NCBI RefSeq assembly: GCF_007846085.1 | Contig: NZ_VOEJ01000006.1 | Span: 248,001-312,000, forward strand | Reading direction: 5' to 3' | DNA from: Mucilaginibacter pallidiroseus | Lineage (GTDB): Bacteria > Bacteroidota > Bacteroidia > Sphingobacteriales > Sphingobacteriaceae | Length of the DNA stretch: 64,000 nt | Shown here: in pieces, positions 61,611 through 64,000 of the stretch | Layout: every line of letters starts with the position of its first letter | Numbering within the stretch: position 1 is the first letter of the stretch | Made by a program: the position numbers and the translations under genes | The notes under the pieces: generated by a model | The model's database searches: none | What the model saw: only the letters and a program-made list of their open reading frames with translations | Told to the model about the DNA's origin: nothing

Positions 61611-62921
61611 ATGAAAAAGATTTTCTTTATCATACCCGTATTATTTGCCTTTGCCTGCAAGCAAAACATTAAGGATAACCCCGAAACAAAAAAGCTTAAT
61701 AAAATGGCCCAGGAGTACGTTACCCTGGGTTTAACCATAGGCCAGTACGACGATAACTTTGTTGATGCCTATTACGGGCCGGATTCGCTTAAGCCAAAAC
61801 AGGCGGTAGCTAAGGAGTTTCCGCGCGATAGTTTGTTAGCCAACATCAACATGCTGATGAACGATCTGAAAGTTGTGGCAGATGGCGCGCAAATAGACTC
61901 GAACCGTATGCGTGCCCACTGGATGTACAACCAGCTGATAGCTTTTGGCCGCCGTATCAGGGTTTATAGTGAAGAATACCGTTCGTTCGATGAAGAGTCG
62001 CGCGAGCTGTTTGGTGTTGCGGCACCCGCTTATGCCGAAGAGCGATACAAGGCCCAGGTAGATTTGCTGGATACCCTGCTGCCAGGTAAAGGCCGTGTAG
62101 CCGATAGGTTTCAAAAGTTAGCCAACAAATTCGTCATTCCAAAAGATAAACTGGATGCCGTGATGAAGGCTGCTATTGCCGAAGCGCGCAAGCGCACGCT
62201 GGCGCATTTAAAGCTGCCCGCAAAAGAAAACTTTACGCTGGAGTACGTTACCAATAAACCCTGGAACGGCTATAACTGGTATAAAGGCAATTACACCAGC
62301 AATGTGCAGATCAATACCGATATCAAAATTTTTATTGACCGGGCAATAGATGTAGGCAGCCACGAAAGCTACCCGGGCCACCACGTGTATAATATGCTGC
62401 TCGAAAAGAACTTATATCATGATAGGGGATATACGGAGCTGTCGCTTTATCCGTTGTTTAGTCCGCAATCACTTATAGCCGAGGGCAGTGCCAACTTTGG
62501 TGTTGAAATGGCCTTCCCAGGCGACGAAAAAGTAAAGTTTGCCAAAAGCGTGTTGCTGCCGCTTGCAGGTTTAGATACAACAGGTGCAGATGTGTATTTT
62601 AAAGCATTGGCTATAAAGGCGGAATTGAACTACGCCCGTAACGAAGCTGCCCGCGGACTTATCAATGAAACCATGACCCGCAACGAGGCTTTAAAATGGC
62701 TCAAAAAGTATTGTTTGATGAATGATGAAACAGCCGAAAAATCCGTTGACTTCATCAAAAAATATCGCAGCTATGTTATCAACTACAATTACGGGCAGGA
62801 TTTAATAAAAGGCTATATAGAACGCAATGGTGGTACTGTGAAGGATCAGGCAAAACGCTGGCAGCTTTTTACCCAACTGCTGAGCGAAGAAGTAAATCCC
62901 GCCGATCTGCAAAAGAAATAG
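61611..62921 (+). CDS. DUF885-like putative zinc metallopeptidase lipoprotein
   Basis: The 436-residue protein has a short signal peptide with lipobox FAFAC (Cys16), so it is lipid-anchored. It carries HESYPGHH (His251, Glu252, His257/258), a zinc-site variant of the HExxH type typical of DUF885-like proteins. A downstream LIAEGSANFGVEMAF supplies the third acidic ligand. The remainder is largely helical. It probably cleaves peptides at the periplasmic side. It is followed by a strong shared terminator. Confidence 0.85.
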   Translation: MKKIFFIIPVLFAFACKQNIKDNPETKKLNKMAQEYVTLGLTIGQYDDNFVDAYYGPDSLKPKQAVAKEFPRDSLLANINMLMNDLKVVADGAQIDSNRMRAHWMYNQLIAFGRRIRVYSEEYRSFDEESRELFGVAAPAYAEERYKAQVDLLDTLLPGKGRVADRFQKLANKFVIPKDKLDAVMKAAIAEARKRTLAHLKLPAKENFTLEYVTNKPWNGYNWYKGNYTSNVQINTDIKIFIDRAIDVGSHESYPGHHVYNMLLEKNLYHDRGYTELSLYPLFSPQSLIAEGSANFGVEMAFPGDEKVKFAKSVLLPLAGLDTTGADVYFKALAIKAELNYARNEAARGLINETMTRNEALKWLKKYCLMNDETAEKSVDFIKKYRSYVINYNYGQDLIKGYIERNGGTVKDQAKRWQLFTQLLSEEVNPADLQKK

Positions 62922-62931
62922 ATTACGATTG

Positions 62932-62975
62932 ATAAAAGGAGAGCCTTTATCTGATGATAAAGGCTCTCCTTTTAT
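62932..62975. terminator. shared terminator between the DUF885 gene and the TonB receptor
   Basis: Bases 62932-62951 and 62956-62975 are a perfect 20-base inverted repeat around TGAT, with A-rich and T-rich flanks. It fills most of the gap between two convergent genes. Confidence 0.85.
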
Positions 62976-62988
62976 TTTCGGAATTTTG

Positions 62989-64000
62989 CTAAAACCTAAC
63001 TGTGACCAATCCTCTTAAATTAAATGGTGTACCAGGCGTAAAATGAATTTCGGTAACCGGATCGGTTTCATTTTGCAGTCGGGATGTGGTTGCAAACTGG
63101 GTTTCGTTCCAGGCGCGGTTAAATATGTTTTCGGTGATAATGCCAAAGGTACAACGGCCATAATTATAGCTCAGGTTGGCATCTGTTATAAAATAGCCTT
63201 TTGCTGTAATGGAGTTATCTTCATTTGCGGGGCGGGCTGCCAGGTAGCGAGCACGTAGGCCACCGCTAAAACGGCCAAGTTGTTTAATACTTAAACCGCC
63301 TGCAAAAGTAAATTTTGGAGCAAGTGGAATGTAGTTTTCACCGTTAGGATCGTCAATAGCGCGGGCGTGGGTGTATGTTGCATCGGCATTAACAAACAAC
63401 CATTTGTTAAGTTGATAGCGCATGCCAAGGTCAATACCCTTGCGGGCGGTGCGGCCACCCGGTTCCACAACACCTTCATCGCCCACATAAACAAACTCCT
63501 GCTGTAAAAAGAGGTACCAAAGCGCGGCATTAATAATTAACCGCGGTGCGGGTTTCCAGGTAGTACCCAAATCAGCACCATAGGCAGCAGGCAAAGTTTG
63601 ATAGCCTTGCTGAGCTGTAACCACGCGGGCATCATTACTATGAAAGCCTCTGCCAAGTTTCAGGAAAAACTGCAGGTCTTTGGTTTGATTGTATAAAAAG
63701 TTAAGTTTAGGGCTCACTATATCCTGGCCTTCCTGCGTGGAAGGGTTTCCCGTTAAAAGCTTGTTGGCATACCTGAAATTAAAATGATCAAACCTAACAG
63801 CCGGATTTATCAATAATTTACCTATTTCAATTTCGGTATTGAGGTAAGCATAAACATTGGCCTGGTTAATATCGCCCAGCATAATGGGTACCAATACCTC
63901 GTTACGGTTTTTGGTGTGCGATAACTCGATGTTATTAACGTCATCAAAACGCCCGCCTATGCCTGCCTGTATGGTAAGGTCGCCGCTGCCAAGGCCATAG
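62989..64000 (-). CDS. TonB-dependent receptor, C-terminal barrel part (start outside window)
   Basis: The minus-strand frame is open from the window edge at 64000 to the stop at 62989, giving about 336 residues of an outer-membrane beta barrel. It reads DDVNNIELSHTKNRNEVLVP, then INPAVRFDHFNFRYAN, FLKLGRGFHSNDARVV, KGIDLGMRYQLNKWLFVNADATYTHA and SYNYGRCTFGIITENIFNRAWNE. It ends in a TonB-receptor tail ending VRF. Such receptors import metal-siderophores, vitamins or glycans using TonB energy. The plug and TonB box lie upstream outside the window, so the ligand cannot be named. It shares a terminator with the peptidase gene opposite. Confidence 0.88.
   Translation of the reverse strand, partial: YGLGSGDLTIQAGIGGRFDDVNNIELSHTKNRNEVLVPIMLGDINQANVYAYLNTEIEIGKLLINPAVRFDHFNFRYANKLLTGNPSTQEGQDIVSPKLNFLYNQTKDLQFFLKLGRGFHSNDARVVTAQQGYQTLPAAYGADLGTTWKPAPRLIINAALWYLFLQQEFVYVGDEGVVEPGGRTARKGIDLGMRYQLNKWLFVNADATYTHARAIDDPNGENYIPLAPKFTFAGGLSIKQLGRFSGGLRARYLAARPANEDNSITAKGYFITDANLSYNYGRCTFGIITENIFNRAWNETQFATTSRLQNETDPVTEIHFTPGTPFNLRGLVTVRF

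Noticed and set aside
1..64000. CRISPR arrays, insertion sequences, prophage or integrase genes
   Set aside because: None seen: no regularly spaced repeats, no transposase or integrase motifs, and no terminal repeats around the polysaccharide locus.

Overview
The window reads as chromosomal DNA of a Bacteroidota member, most likely Sphingobacteriaceae (Mucilaginibacter/Pedobacter type). The signs are a TonB-dependent receptor barrel, short-signal lipoproteins, Bacteroidetes-style Wza/Wzc pairs, TAnnTTTG promoter elements, few Shine-Dalgarno sites and many TTG/GTG starts. The genus is an inference from protein style; no 16S gene is present.

Layout. 1-6.5 kb is housekeeping: the end of a DUF5916-type outer-membrane protein, a lipoprotein, tRNA-Gln(CTG), msrA, a fused trehalose synthase/phosphatase (otsA-otsB), an acyl-CoA thioesterase and two small unknowns. 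6.8-39.7 kb is a long, mostly plus-strand surface polysaccharide locus. It holds a GT-A-like protein, wza, wzc, an ABC exporter (wzm, wzt), then about 20 glycosyltransferases, acyltransferases, polymerase-like membrane proteins and sugar-modifying enzymes. They are tightly packed (overlaps, gaps of 3-50 bases) and interrupted by one antisense phosphatase-family gene. 39.8-56.8 kb runs mainly on the minus strand. It carries the initiating sugar-phosphate transferase, GDP-L-fucose synthesis (gmd, fcl), a WecG-type transferase (plus strand), a secreted beta-helix protein, GT4 enzymes, a polymerase, an acetyltransferase, a Wzx flippase, UDP-glucose dehydrogenase, and a second wzc and wza. The two wza-wzc pairs sit at the outer ends and point inward, so they bracket about 49 kb.

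57.2-64 kb: a YdjC-type deacetylase, a decayed second flippase (pseudogene), a small regulated module (membrane protein, winged-helix regulator, membrane protein, DUF2809, DUF2236) with the same dyad in front of two of its genes, a DUF885 metallopeptidase lipoprotein, and the C-terminal part of a TonB-dependent receptor running off the end.

How it fits together: the phosphotransferase starts a repeat unit on undecaprenyl phosphate. The GTs extend it with fucose (Gmd/Fcl plus GT11), probably glucuronate (Ugd) and other sugars. O-acyltransferases decorate it, and export is by ABC transporter and/or Wzx/Wzy with Wza/Wzc. The locus therefore holds parts of at least two export routes. Most notable are this double architecture, a GT2-hexapeptide acyltransferase fusion, a small antisense CxxC/CxxC ORF, the broken flippase and the paired dyads of the regulator module.
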